62,409 nt of DNA from a virus, in the IMG/VR virus record IMGVR_UViG_3300001533_000597, positions 1 to 62,409 of that record; one strand, given 5' to 3'. The notes under the pieces were generated by a model that saw only the letters and a list, made by a program, of their open reading frames with translations, did no database searches and was not told where the DNA came from. Position 1 is the first letter of the stretch. Every line of letters begins with the position of its first letter. This document shows positions 15,295 through 23,797 of the stretch, in pieces. The translations under genes were made by a program, and so were the position numbers.

Positions 15295-17637
15295 ATGTTC
15301 AAAAAGATACTAATCAGTTTAATTTTACTGGTATTTTCTTGTGGTTTGGTAGGTGCATCACCTGTTCCATTAGACATTCCACTAGAGGCTACCTGTAGAA
15401 TTTCCGCCGGCCGCAATATGGGTAGCGGTACAGTTATTCAGTTCAAAGATGGATATTATTATGTTTTGACCAATGCTCATGTTGTTGGTGATACCAAGTC
15501 TGTAAAGTTAGAATTTTTCAAGGATGGTGCTAAAACCCACCCTATACCTGGAAGTGTTGTATGGGCTAGGCGTAGTAATAGGACACCTATAGATTTTGCT
15601 ATCATTACTGTTAAGGATGATTATTTTGGTAACTATCCTCCATCTATTATACCATTAGTACCAGCTAATTATACATTAGGTAAGATGGATTATGTAGTAT
15701 CGAGTGGTTGTCCATCAGGTACGTGGGCTGTAGTTTGGGAGGGGTTTGTAGTAGATAGTTCTAAAGACAAAGTGTTATTTCATCCCCCTCCTGTTGGTGG
15801 ACAAAGTGGCAGTGGGTTATTTTGCCTTTATAAAAACGGAGATAAATTAGAATTTAGAACGGCTGCTGTTGTTACATGGCGTTTAATTAGACCAGACCAT
15901 GCTAAAGATAGTAAGGGTTTTGAGATAGCCAAAGGTGGTGCTATTCCAATACAACAGTTATATCATGCATTAAATGGAAAAGGCTCTTCTACTGAAATAC
16001 CTAGCTATTATGAGGAGATTGCTACTAGAACCCAGTGGGCATTTGCATCAGATGGTAAATGTTATCCAGTTGAATATTTACCTAATGGTATTACAGAATG
16101 TACAGTACCATCTGGAGTATCTATTCTAGATTGGAATGTTGATACTTCTGATTTAGCTGGATTACGTGATAGGTTATTTCCACCTAAAGATGGACCACGA
16201 CAACAACCACCATCACCACAATCACCTAATGAGTTACCAGAACCAACGCCTCCTCCTAATTCTCCATATGATATTCCTAACATACCAGATGCTCCAAAAG
16301 ATACTGAAAAGGAAGATTTAAGAAATCAGATAGAGAATTTAGAACAACAAAAACAAGAATTATTACAAAATATTGAAGCATATCAAAATAATGTGAAGGC
16401 TTTAGAGCAAGAAAAGGAACAACTAAGAGAATTATTACAATCAATACAAAGTAAAGTTGATTTACTACAAGACAAGGTAGAAGAGGCTAATCAGAAGGTC
16501 GAAGCAGCTAAATTAAAATCTACTAATCAATTAAAGCAGACCCAATTTGAAGCCCAAAAACTTAAAGATGAGCTTGACGCTTCACAAACTCAACTTATAA
16601 ACTTAAGAGGGCAGATAGACCAAAAGAGTAGTCAGATAATAGATTTACAGGCAAACCTACATAATAGTCAAACTGAGTTAGAGCAATTGACTACTCAAGA
16701 AATTCAAAACAGCGAAAAAATTAGTAATGTAGAAGAACAACGTAATTGGTTGGGTGGTATAGCATCTATATTGGGATTAGGTGGTCTATCCCTATTGGGA
16801 TATAAACTTTTCAAAAAGGCTCGACCATCTATTAAAAAGGGGATGGATATCATAGAGGATGGTGTACAAGAGGCGGCAACCCCATTATTGGGTGAGGATG
16901 TTGTAGCTAAACTTAGAACCTGGATAGACGATTTAGAAACAACGATTGGTGATGTAATAGAAAAGAAGTTGGGCAATTCTCAAGTGGCTGATGAGACACC
17001 AAAAGAGCCTATAGTAGAGGATAAACCAACTCCTCCTGTGTTGCCACCAATTCAGGATAAGATACCAATAGATATAAGGCCAAATGAAGGTATTACTAGT
17101 AATGATTTACAAAAAATGCTGAATGAACTAGAATCAAAATTAGAACAAAAGATAGACACTAAGATTCCAAAATTACCAGAAATACCAGAAAAAGAAGTAG
17201 AGGTAGCAACACCTAATAAGGATTTGCAACCTAATAAAACATTAGTATCCTATGCACGGGAGTTGTTTACTCTAAAGGCATCTGAAGGTGAAAGTATACA
17301 AGACTGGGCTGCATTTGCTACATTATATAGGGAGGCCACTAAACAATTACGGCAGGGTCAACTATATTTCTCTGATGGTTCGAGCCTTCAGGGGCAAAAG
17401 AAAACAGCCGATGCCATTGATGATTGGGTATCTAGTGAGTTTTTCACTAGAACTTCAAAGCAAGACTTAGTTGGTGATAAATTATATTGTGAGGCAATGA
17501 TTGGATTTCTTTATAAGGAAGCAGTAGAAAATCTGCGAATGGGAAAATTCAATCTATTAGGCGCACAAGCGACGGCCGACGCTATTGATAAATGGGTGCG
17601 CCAAGAATTTTTACGGAGACGGGGTATTAGAGTATAA
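15295..17637 (+). CDS. Secreted trypsin-like serine protease with coiled coil and membrane anchor
   Basis: 780 aa. Signal peptide (residues 1-22, hydrophobic ISLILLVFSCGLVGA; a Cys at 16 could be a lipid site but the lipobox is poor). Trypsin-like domain with LTNAHVV (His62), PIDFAIITV (Asp100) and GGQSGSG (Ser171). Pro-rich linker (about 300-330), long coiled coil (about 335-475), hydrophobic segment near 480-505, a second Pro-rich linker and two similar C-terminal modules (ADAIDDWVSSEFFTR and ADAIDKWVRQEFLRR). Plausibly exported and anchored in the envelope by the later hydrophobic segment. Role unknown: envelope remodelling, superinfection effects or virion maturation are all possible. Confidence 0.75.
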   Translation: MFKKILISLILLVFSCGLVGASPVPLDIPLEATCRISAGRNMGSGTVIQFKDGYYYVLTNAHVVGDTKSVKLEFFKDGAKTHPIPGSVVWARRSNRTPIDFAIITVKDDYFGNYPPSIIPLVPANYTLGKMDYVVSSGCPSGTWAVVWEGFVVDSSKDKVLFHPPPVGGQSGSGLFCLYKNGDKLEFRTAAVVTWRLIRPDHAKDSKGFEIAKGGAIPIQQLYHALNGKGSSTEIPSYYEEIATRTQWAFASDGKCYPVEYLPNGITECTVPSGVSILDWNVDTSDLAGLRDRLFPPKDGPRQQPPSPQSPNELPEPTPPPNSPYDIPNIPDAPKDTEKEDLRNQIENLEQQKQELLQNIEAYQNNVKALEQEKEQLRELLQSIQSKVDLLQDKVEEANQKVEAAKLKSTNQLKQTQFEAQKLKDELDASQTQLINLRGQIDQKSSQIIDLQANLHNSQTELEQLTTQEIQNSEKISNVEEQRNWLGGIASILGLGGLSLLGYKLFKKARPSIKKGMDIIEDGVQEAATPLLGEDVVAKLRTWIDDLETTIGDVIEKKLGNSQVADETPKEPIVEDKPTPPVLPPIQDKIPIDIRPNEGITSNDLQKMLNELESKLEQKIDTKIPKLPEIPEKEVEVATPNKDLQPNKTLVSYARELFTLKASEGESIQDWAAFATLYREATKQLRQGQLYFSDGSSLQGQKKTADAIDDWVSSEFFTRTSKQDLVGDKLYCEAMIGFLYKEAVENLRMGKFNLLGAQATADAIDKWVRQEFLRRRGIRV

Positions 17638-17643
17638 CCCCGT
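17619..17643 (+). promoter_or_regulatory. Stem-loop at gene end
   Basis: ACGGGGT (17619-17625) pairs perfectly with ACCCCGT (17637-17643) around an 11-base loop that includes the stop codon. It is followed by the 12-base palindrome GTAAGTACTTAC (17646-17657). There is no T-run directly after the stem, so it may be an mRNA end stabiliser rather than a terminator. Confidence 0.4.
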
Positions 17644-17676
17644 AGGTAAGTACTTACACGTTTTAGAAAGGTTACA

Positions 17677-18327
17677 ATGTCTAATAACACATTCAAGGGA
17701 GCTAACACAAGTTTTCCTAATACTGGGATTCACTTCTTGTTAGCAGAAATTGTTAAGTTTCGTAAGCAACTAACAGTTCGTAGTGAGTTACGAAGCCAAA
17801 GCGGTTGGGATAATTCCCTCAACAACTATATGGTTGCAGAGCTAGAAAAACTACGTGATACTATTGAAAATATCGCATATAATCCCGATAACATTACTCA
17901 AGAGGAGTTAGAAAGTCAGGCTAGCGATACCACACGTAGTCTCGCCGATGACTATAATGCTCGAGCATTGGCATCAGATAATGTTCTAATGCCCGTCGGT
18001 GTTGTGTATGATGTTGTATGGGATTTAACGGGTGCGAACTCTGACCTTCCCCAAATGACTCCTGACAACTGCCCCAATGACGTTTTCCGCAGCTTTATTA
18101 CGCTGTTAGACCGTCTATTTGTTGAGTCAACTCGTTTAGATAGTCGTTTCCAGGCAACCCATATTACCAAGTATGAGGCCGTAATGTTGGTTAGCTTGAT
18201 AAATCAGCTTTACACTCTATGCCAACGAAAGGGCGGAGAAGCTAATAAGAGCGATACTCCTCAAGGTACGCTTCCTTCTCAAGAACCCCTAACATTTATG
18301 GGTAAAGACGCTAAGAATTCAGAGTAA
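17677..18327 (+). CDS. Hypothetical protein, possible structural component
   Basis: 216 aa preceded by GAAAGG. Largely helical (GIHFLLAEIVKFRKQLTV, YMVAELEKLRDTIENIA). Its codon use is more GC-rich and regular than its neighbours, as is often seen in highly expressed virion genes, and it is followed by a clear terminator. No fold recognised. Confidence 0.5.
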   Translation: MSNNTFKGANTSFPNTGIHFLLAEIVKFRKQLTVRSELRSQSGWDNSLNNYMVAELEKLRDTIENIAYNPDNITQEELESQASDTTRSLADDYNARALASDNVLMPVGVVYDVVWDLTGANSDLPQMTPDNCPNDVFRSFITLLDRLFVESTRLDSRFQATHITKYEAVMLVSLINQLYTLCQRKGGEANKSDTPQGTLPSQEPLTFMGKDAKNSE

Positions 18328-18328
18328 G

Positions 18329-18344
18329 ATTAACCCTCACTAAA
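18329..18344 (+). promoter_or_regulatory. Match to T3 phage RNA polymerase promoter core
   Basis: ATTAACCCTCACTAAA is identical to positions of the T3 phage promoter before its GGGAGA start. Here TATAGGGG follows instead, and the stretch merges with a terminator stem. No T3/T7-type RNA polymerase is visible in the window, so function is doubtful. Confidence 0.2.
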
Positions 18345-18347
18345 TAT

Positions 18348-18388
18348 AGGGGTGGTTCGTTAATAGCGACCACCCCTTATTTATTATT
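18348..18388 (+). terminator. Rho-independent terminator
   Basis: AGGGGTGGT (18348-18356) pairs with ACCACCCCT (18369-18377) around a 12-base loop, followed by TATTTATTATT. It ends the transcript of the 17677 gene and separates it from the homing endonuclease gene. Confidence 0.8.
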
Positions 18389-19750
18389 ATGAATCAAAAA
18401 CATGGTTTAAAAAAACAATATCCTTCTGAGTATAATCTTTGGAGGGATATTAAAAAGCGTGCTTCCGTTAGTGATGATTGGAAAAATAACTTCCCAAATT
18501 TCCTAAATGATATACAGCAATTAGGTTATCAAAAGGGATTAAATTGTATTAGAATTGATGATACATTAGAGTTTAGTAAGGATAATTGTCAATTTGTAAG
18601 TAGGGCAGAACTTAGTCGATTGGTTAAGAATAAATATGGTTCTTCGATATCAGACAAAAGAAAACAAACATGCTTGAAACGCTATGGTTATGAACATCCT
18701 AGCCAATCTCCAACCATTAAACAAAAGGTCAAAAATACGTGCTTAAAAAACTATGGAGTACCATATGGTGTAAATAAGCCAGATTCCTTAAACAAAGCAC
18801 TTAAAGCAAAAGAAGAATTAGGATTAATTACCTTATACGATGGTAAAACCTATGCCCAAATTCATCGAGAAAATCAAACCAATAAAGCATATTCAACTTT
18901 TATTCGACAAAAGAATAAATGGGGCTTAGAATATGCGTTAAGTAAAGCAAAATGGATGAGTAATTTACCGTCAACTGTTACTATATGGTTAGATAATATT
19001 GGCATAGTATATCAAACTGAATTTTGTGTTGGTGATGAGGCGGGCCGCGCAAATAATTATTACGCCGACATATATTGTCCCGACCACAAACTCATTATAG
19101 AATGTGATGGATTATATTGGCATAGTGATGCCATATTAGATAATAAATATCATATCAAAAAACGACAACAATATACCGAATATGGATATACGCCACTATT
19201 TTTTAGAGAAGACGAGCTACAACACAAAATAGAAATAGTCAAGTCAATAATTTTGGCTAGGTGCGGCTTACTCACTAATAAATGTTTCGCCCGCCAAACC
19301 ACGCTAAAAACCGTAGGTAAACAAGAGGCCCGCCAATTTTTTGAGGATAACCATTTAATGGGAGGTGTAGGTCAAGGAGGCCGCTCTATTGGGCTATTTT
19401 ACAATAACAACCTTCTTTCCTGCCTAAGATATAAAAAGAAATATGACGGATGGGAAATAGATAGGTTTTGTAATAGGATAGGCTGGAGTATCGTAGGTGG
19501 TCTATCTCGCCTTATAAAACAATTAGGAGATAAAACAATTACAAGTTTTGTAGACTTAAGATATGGCAATGGCCATTCGTTATCAAAAATAGGATTTGAA
19601 TTAGTAAGTACGTATGCATCTTTTCGATGGTGTGATAGAAAACAAACATTCCATAGATATAAATTTCCACGTAATACAGGATATGATAAGGGACTTTGGA
19701 AAATATGGGACTGCGGACAAGCAAAGTTTATTCGACCACGGCTTAAGTAG
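18389..19750 (+). CDS. Free-standing Vsr-like homing endonuclease
   Basis: 453 aa. N-terminal DNA-binding region with two similar repeats (TCLKRYGYEHPSQS and TCLKNYGVPYGV). Central nuclease core YADIYCPDHKLIIECDGLYWH, then FFREDEL, the layout of the EDxHD/Vsr-related homing endonucleases that occur alone, in introns and beside split inteins. C-terminal domain (FFEDNHLMGGVGQGGRSIG, VGGLSRLIKQLG, FVDLRYGNGHSLSKIGFE) is the GNAT-like module often appended to phage homing enzymes. Inserted just after a terminator, typical of a mobile gene. Target site unknown. Confidence 0.75.
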   Translation: MNQKHGLKKQYPSEYNLWRDIKKRASVSDDWKNNFPNFLNDIQQLGYQKGLNCIRIDDTLEFSKDNCQFVSRAELSRLVKNKYGSSISDKRKQTCLKRYGYEHPSQSPTIKQKVKNTCLKNYGVPYGVNKPDSLNKALKAKEELGLITLYDGKTYAQIHRENQTNKAYSTFIRQKNKWGLEYALSKAKWMSNLPSTVTIWLDNIGIVYQTEFCVGDEAGRANNYYADIYCPDHKLIIECDGLYWHSDAILDNKYHIKKRQQYTEYGYTPLFFREDELQHKIEIVKSIILARCGLLTNKCFARQTTLKTVGKQEARQFFEDNHLMGGVGQGGRSIGLFYNNNLLSCLRYKKKYDGWEIDRFCNRIGWSIVGGLSRLIKQLGDKTITSFVDLRYGNGHSLSKIGFELVSTYASFRWCDRKQTFHRYKFPRNTGYDKGLWKIWDCGQAKFIRPRLK

Positions 19751-19763
19751 GACAAGATATATA

Positions 19764-20153
19764 ATGAATAATACTAATTTACGTATGGGTTGGGATTTTG
19801 ATGGAGAAATTTATCGCATCAAAAGAAACAATGACCCAACAATTCCTCCATATAAAATCAAGATGATACCTACTAAAATCGTAGCTAATGTTGAAGTTGT
19901 AGATACTGGATGGCGCTATAAAAAGCCAAGACTTATTTGGTATAAGTGTATATATAATATGACACTATGGAGATTGTGGAAAATCAAACGTTTTGCTAAA
20001 AAACTTACCGATAAATTACATAAAGATATACGGATATATTTTTCACTATGGAAATGTGCTTGGCAAGATAGAAATGAACCTCGTGAAATTCCAGTCACAT
20101 ATAAGTTATCTATCTTAGATTTTTTACAAGATGATTTGGTTAGAGACTCCTAA
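19764..20153 (+). CDS. Hypothetical basic protein
   Basis: 129 aa from ATG 19764; the frame is open further upstream but runs through the endonuclease gene. Rich in Trp, Lys and Arg (WRLWKIKRFAKKLTDKLHKD). It may bind nucleic acid or membranes. Unknown. Confidence 0.5.
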   Translation: MNNTNLRMGWDFDGEIYRIKRNNDPTIPPYKIKMIPTKIVANVEVVDTGWRYKKPRLIWYKCIYNMTLWRLWKIKRFAKKLTDKLHKDIRIYFSLWKCAWQDRNEPREIPVTYKLSILDFLQDDLVRDS

Positions 20154-20189
20154 TATTCCTTTTCCTATCGAGTGCGAACATAAACTTAT

Positions 20190-20465
20190 ATGATAAGGGC
20201 ACATTTCAATATGCAAAAGACACCACCCACCATCACATGTGGAAATTTTTCTATTAAATACAAACAACTATATGACAATAGATATTTCTTTATTTATTAT
20301 AATAAACAAGAGATAGGAAAAATCCCTACGTCTTTACTAGATAGTATGAACTGGGGTGTTATATTTCCTAAATATTTCAGTGAGTATGTGGAATTAGACA
20401 GAATGGAAGACTTTATCCTACGCGTTCAGGCCCATAATAACTATTTGAATAATCTAGGAGACTAA
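20190..20465 (+). CDS. Hypothetical protein
   Basis: 91 aa from ATG 20190, or 84 from ATG 20211. Small alpha/beta protein with many Tyr (KQLYDNRYFFIYYNKQEIGK). No family recognised. Confidence 0.45.
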   Translation: MIRAHFNMQKTPPTITCGNFSIKYKQLYDNRYFFIYYNKQEIGKIPTSLLDSMNWGVIFPKYFSEYVELDRMEDFILRVQAHNNYLNNLGD

Positions 20466-20467
20466 AG

Positions 20468-20635
20468 ATGAATGAACAACCAAGTCCATACCGCCCTGCG
20501 GCATTGCCTAAGCTGACCACTCCAATGCCACCTTCCTCATTGGCATTGCGGCTGGTAACAAGCCCCTACAGCTTGAGCTCAACGGATAATGTTGTGACAC
20601 ACCCAAAGCGGCAAAGGGAACGAGAGAACAAATAG
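20468..20635 (+). CDS. Doubtful Pro-rich ORF in a GC-rich island
   Basis: 55 codons (MNEQPSPYRPAALPKLTTPM at the start). The DNA is clearly more GC-rich than anything nearby and is full of inverted repeats: CAATGCCA/TGGCATTG, AAGCTG/CAGCTT and the palindrome TTGAGCTCAA. It may be a structured RNA or imported DNA rather than a protein gene. Confidence 0.3.
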   Translation: MNEQPSPYRPAALPKLTTPMPPSSLALRLVTSPYSLSSTDNVVTHPKRQRERENK

Positions 20636-20661
20636 TCAACCAGAAAGTAAAGGAATTAGAA

Positions 20662-20907
20662 ATGTATAAAAATACTCCATCCTTTCACATTAATGATGTT
20701 GTGACACTCCATGATGATGTCCCTTTAATGAATCCAGAGCTATACAAAAGGGCTAGAATTGTAGAAGTGAAAGTAAATATGATTAATCAATGGACATATG
20801 GAGATATATATCACTATGTCATAATACCAGTAGATAAACCATTTGTGAAATTTAAGGCAATAATTGCTGAATCTGATATACTCGGATTAGTCAATGAGCA
20901 AGTTTAG
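20662..20907 (+). CDS. Hypothetical protein
   Basis: 81 aa, beta-rich (FHINDVVTLHDDVPL, then IIPVDKPFVKFKAII). Overlaps the start of the PcfJ-like gene by 14 bases. Unknown function. Confidence 0.5.
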   Translation: MYKNTPSFHINDVVTLHDDVPLMNPELYKRARIVEVKVNMINQWTYGDIYHYVIIPVDKPFVKFKAIIAESDILGLVNEQV

Positions 20908-22111
20908 AATTGAAAAGTTTTACAAAAATGATAAATTGGTTGCATGTGATATATCACTCATTGATAAGGTTCGTCTTGAGGTTATAGGCCCATGCATAAA
21001 AATGAACCAAACATATTGGACATATTATAATCCATATGCTTTTTATCACTTCAGTACTGAAATATTTAAATACATTACTGACGGTTGGGAACCACCAGCT
21101 AGGTTTAAAATAGAGGCCCACCATAAACTTAAACCCTGGTTCAAAAAACGTATATCCAAATTAAATGGCAAGAAATTGTATAATGTCTGGCTAGAATTAT
21201 TAGACGGTATAAATCCATTTCATTTACAGGTGGCCAAAAAATTGTTTGCTGCCAATTGGAGCGAGAGGGCTTTAGCTGGTGTAGACGTACTGACACAAAT
21301 AGATACTTACGATAAATTTATTTTAAATGATATTATTAATTATCGTCCCGCTGCTCAATTAGCACATAATGCACCCTATCGGCTTGATGAAGATTGGATG
21401 GAATATTTTGGCACAGTTAATAGAAGTCTACGAAGAACTCTTGCTAACTATCCACCGACCGTTAGTTGGCATACTACGGCACAATTACATAATTTATCAT
21501 TAACTAAACCACTTTTAACTAAAGCTGAGTTAGTAACAGTATGTGCCAGTACTCGCCGCCAACAATGGATTCCTTTAGCTATGAGGGCTAGTGTAGATAA
21601 AATAAGGGAAGCTGGACAAATTTGGAAGGGGGAGAATATAAATATTAGAAAAACCTCCGAATTACTCGAAGCAGCCTCTTTTATTACTGATTATCCAGAA
21701 ATGTATGGTGGCGACTGGGTAGGACTAGCCAGACGCTCACAAGAATGGCATAACGATTTGTATAGGGGTGGTGAACGATTTATACGTCAATTTGGCAATC
21801 TGAAAGACGAACAAACGACTAGGGAACCACCGATACCGTTGCCAATTAATAGTGAATTAAAGTTTTTAGATACCGTTGGTAGTATTAGAGACGAAGGGCG
21901 TAATATGCATAATTGTGTGGGTGCGTATGCACAGCAGGCATATGATGGAAATTGTTATTTATTTCACGCAGAAAAAGATAATGAGCGGGCGACCATAGAA
22001 GTAAGCTCAACCGGCAAGGTTAGACAATCCTACGGTCCATGTAATTGTACTAATAAATGTAGTGAGTGGGCTTTTAAGGTTTTAGAAAAGTGGGGTAAGA
22101 GTTTTCCATGA
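20894..22111 (+). CDS. PcfJ-domain protein
   Basis: 405 aa. The C-terminal third shows the PcfJ pattern: EGRNMHNCVGAYAQQAYDG, then ATIEVSSTGKVRQSYGPCN, with the MHNCV Cys and the final Asn conserved. PcfJ-like proteins occur on conjugative plasmids and phages and their biochemical role is not known. The N-terminal two thirds are helical and specific to this protein. Stop overlaps the next ATG. Confidence 0.7.
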   Translation: MSKFRIEKFYKNDKLVACDISLIDKVRLEVIGPCIKMNQTYWTYYNPYAFYHFSTEIFKYITDGWEPPARFKIEAHHKLKPWFKKRISKLNGKKLYNVWLELLDGINPFHLQVAKKLFAANWSERALAGVDVLTQIDTYDKFILNDIINYRPAAQLAHNAPYRLDEDWMEYFGTVNRSLRRTLANYPPTVSWHTTAQLHNLSLTKPLLTKAELVTVCASTRRQQWIPLAMRASVDKIREAGQIWKGENINIRKTSELLEAASFITDYPEMYGGDWVGLARRSQEWHNDLYRGGERFIRQFGNLKDEQTTREPPIPLPINSELKFLDTVGSIRDEGRNMHNCVGAYAQQAYDGNCYLFHAEKDNERATIEVSSTGKVRQSYGPCNCTNKCSEWAFKVLEKWGKSFP

Positions 22112-22284
22112 AAAATAGATATATTGTAAAAGAAGATAATCTTTCTAAGTATGATTTGGGTTATCCAAACGCCCGCGTATATCGCCTATATGATAGGATA
22201 CAGCAACGACTATCATTATCGTATTATTTAACATATGAGGCCGCCCAAATAATGGCAGATAACAAGAATGAGCAATCTAATTAA
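22108..22284 (+). CDS. Hypothetical 58-aa protein
   Basis: ATG overlaps the PcfJ-like stop (ATGA). Polar, helical second half (LSLSYYLTYEAAQIMADNKN). Unknown. Confidence 0.45.
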   Translation: MKNRYIVKEDNLSKYDLGYPNARVYRLYDRIQQRLSLSYYLTYEAAQIMADNKNEQSN

Positions 22285-22311
22285 AAGTTATAATAACCCA
22301 ATTAGGAAAAT

Positions 22312-23409
22312 ATGATGAGTAAAGATATGAGGTTTTTGTTTATCGCCGCCCTATTCTTAATCTTCTTTCTGCCTCACCATCTTTATGCTCAATGGCACCA
22401 ATATAAACCAATAAGACAAAGCTCTTACGGTTGGCCTACGAGTGAGGTGGATAGTAGATTACAACCTAATAATATCTATAAGGAAGCAGACCAAAATGGG
22501 TATATCCATGAGGGTATTCATGGTATTAATGGCCATTTGCGAGCGGGTAAGGTTCGTACTAATGCCGCATTTTATTTAGGGCAACAGGGTTTATACGCAT
22601 TATTAAAAGAACCACCAATAACCTTAAGGGATATTTCGCGGGATGTTCCCCAAATATGGAGGGATTCTATATACCAATTATATTTAGTACAACAACGACA
22701 ATATTGGAATAATGAACCACTATATATTTTAGATGAGGCCGTAGCATATTTAGGAGGGGCCATAGGTGAAATACATAATCCTACTAATCAACAACCATAC
22801 CGTATTTCTCACTGTATACAGTTTAATGAGTTTCTAATTATACTTTTGAAATATGTGAATAGCTTATCGGAAAGTCAATATTCTAATGAAGACAAGGCCA
22901 AATTACAACGAGTAATTCACTTTCATATTTATTATACCTATAAGACATTAAAACTTGCACAATCCAAAGGTATATTAATTCAAGACCATATAGATAAATG
23001 GAAGTTAGTGGTCAAAGATTGTGAGGGTTTGTTTAGTAGTCAAGTTAAGGCTAGCCAATTTAATAATTTAGATGAGGCTATTGCGTGGTTACAGAAGCAT
23101 AAGGACTATCATGGACTTTTCGTTTTCCTGACGGCAGGATGGTGCGGGCCATGTCAGCTAATGAAACAACAAACCATACCTTGGATTAAAGAGGAATTAG
23201 GAAAATCAAAAGTGGTGTATTATCAGTTGGATGTAGATAATGAGAGGGAGGCGGTTGCTATGTTAAAGGAACGAGGTTATTTCAGAGGGGGAGTGCCTGC
23301 ATATATTTTAACCTCTCGCAATAGAACTCTTGGTATAGGAGAAGGATATAAAACACCCACACAATTTCGTAAATGGTGGATGAATCAACTGGAGAAAAGA
23401 AATGAATAG
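22312..23409 (+). CDS. Secreted protein with HEXXH zincin-like and thioredoxin domains
   Basis: 365 aa. Signal peptide (RFLFIAALFLIFFLPHHLYA, cleavage near residue 26). The N-terminal domain contains HEGIH (66-70), the HEXXH zinc-protease signature, and LDEAVAYLGGAIGE (from 140), whose Glu142 could be the third ligand of a gluzincin. The C-terminal thioredoxin domain has TAGWCGPC (catalytic Cys278 and Cys281) and the cis-Pro region GGVPAYIL. Exported thioredoxin folds act on disulfides outside the cytoplasm. The protease reading of the first domain is inferred from the motif only. It overlaps the Tat-signal gene by 8 bases. Confidence 0.68.
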   Translation: MMSKDMRFLFIAALFLIFFLPHHLYAQWHQYKPIRQSSYGWPTSEVDSRLQPNNIYKEADQNGYIHEGIHGINGHLRAGKVRTNAAFYLGQQGLYALLKEPPITLRDISRDVPQIWRDSIYQLYLVQQRQYWNNEPLYILDEAVAYLGGAIGEIHNPTNQQPYRISHCIQFNEFLIILLKYVNSLSESQYSNEDKAKLQRVIHFHIYYTYKTLKLAQSKGILIQDHIDKWKLVVKDCEGLFSSQVKASQFNNLDEAIAWLQKHKDYHGLFVFLTAGWCGPCQLMKQQTIPWIKEELGKSKVVYYQLDVDNEREAVAMLKERGYFRGGVPAYILTSRNRTLGIGEGYKTPTQFRKWWMNQLEKRNE

Positions 23410-23797
23410 ACGTGAATTATTAAAAGCTAGTATGTTAATTCCTTTGGGATTTATACCATATATAGATGGAGTTGCCGTAATAGATAGTCCAGAATCAACT
23501 GGTACCATTTGGCATGAAGTGCGCATTTTAAGAGATTATCTTGAGGGCAGGCGTTATGATGTTTACTATCGTGCTATGGGTATATTAAATTTGCAATATG
23601 AGGAGGCTTTATCTGATAAATTTTGGATTGCCTGGGATAAACATTTTACAGATGTGGGCTATAAATCCTCTATTGATTTTTTCTCTTATATGGAAGATAC
23701 TTATGGGTCAGTAAATTATGATGAGATTATAATCGCGTGTATCTATGATATAAGTAAGGTGGAGTTTCGATTTAACATATCGGTTCATATAGCATGA
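23402..23797 (+). CDS. Hypothetical protein with Tat-type signal
   Basis: 131 aa. MNRRELLKASMLIPLGFIP has the twin-arginine layout RRxxLK followed by a weakly hydrophobic stretch, as in Tat-exported proteins. The remaining 110 residues have no recognised domain. Overlaps the secreted zincin-thioredoxin gene and the nitroreductase gene, suggesting a small export-related operon. Confidence 0.55.
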   Translation: MNRRELLKASMLIPLGFIPYIDGVAVIDSPESTGTIWHEVRILRDYLEGRRYDVYYRAMGILNLQYEEALSDKFWIAWDKHFTDVGYKSSIDFFSYMEDTYGSVNYDEIIIACIYDISKVEFRFNISVHIA

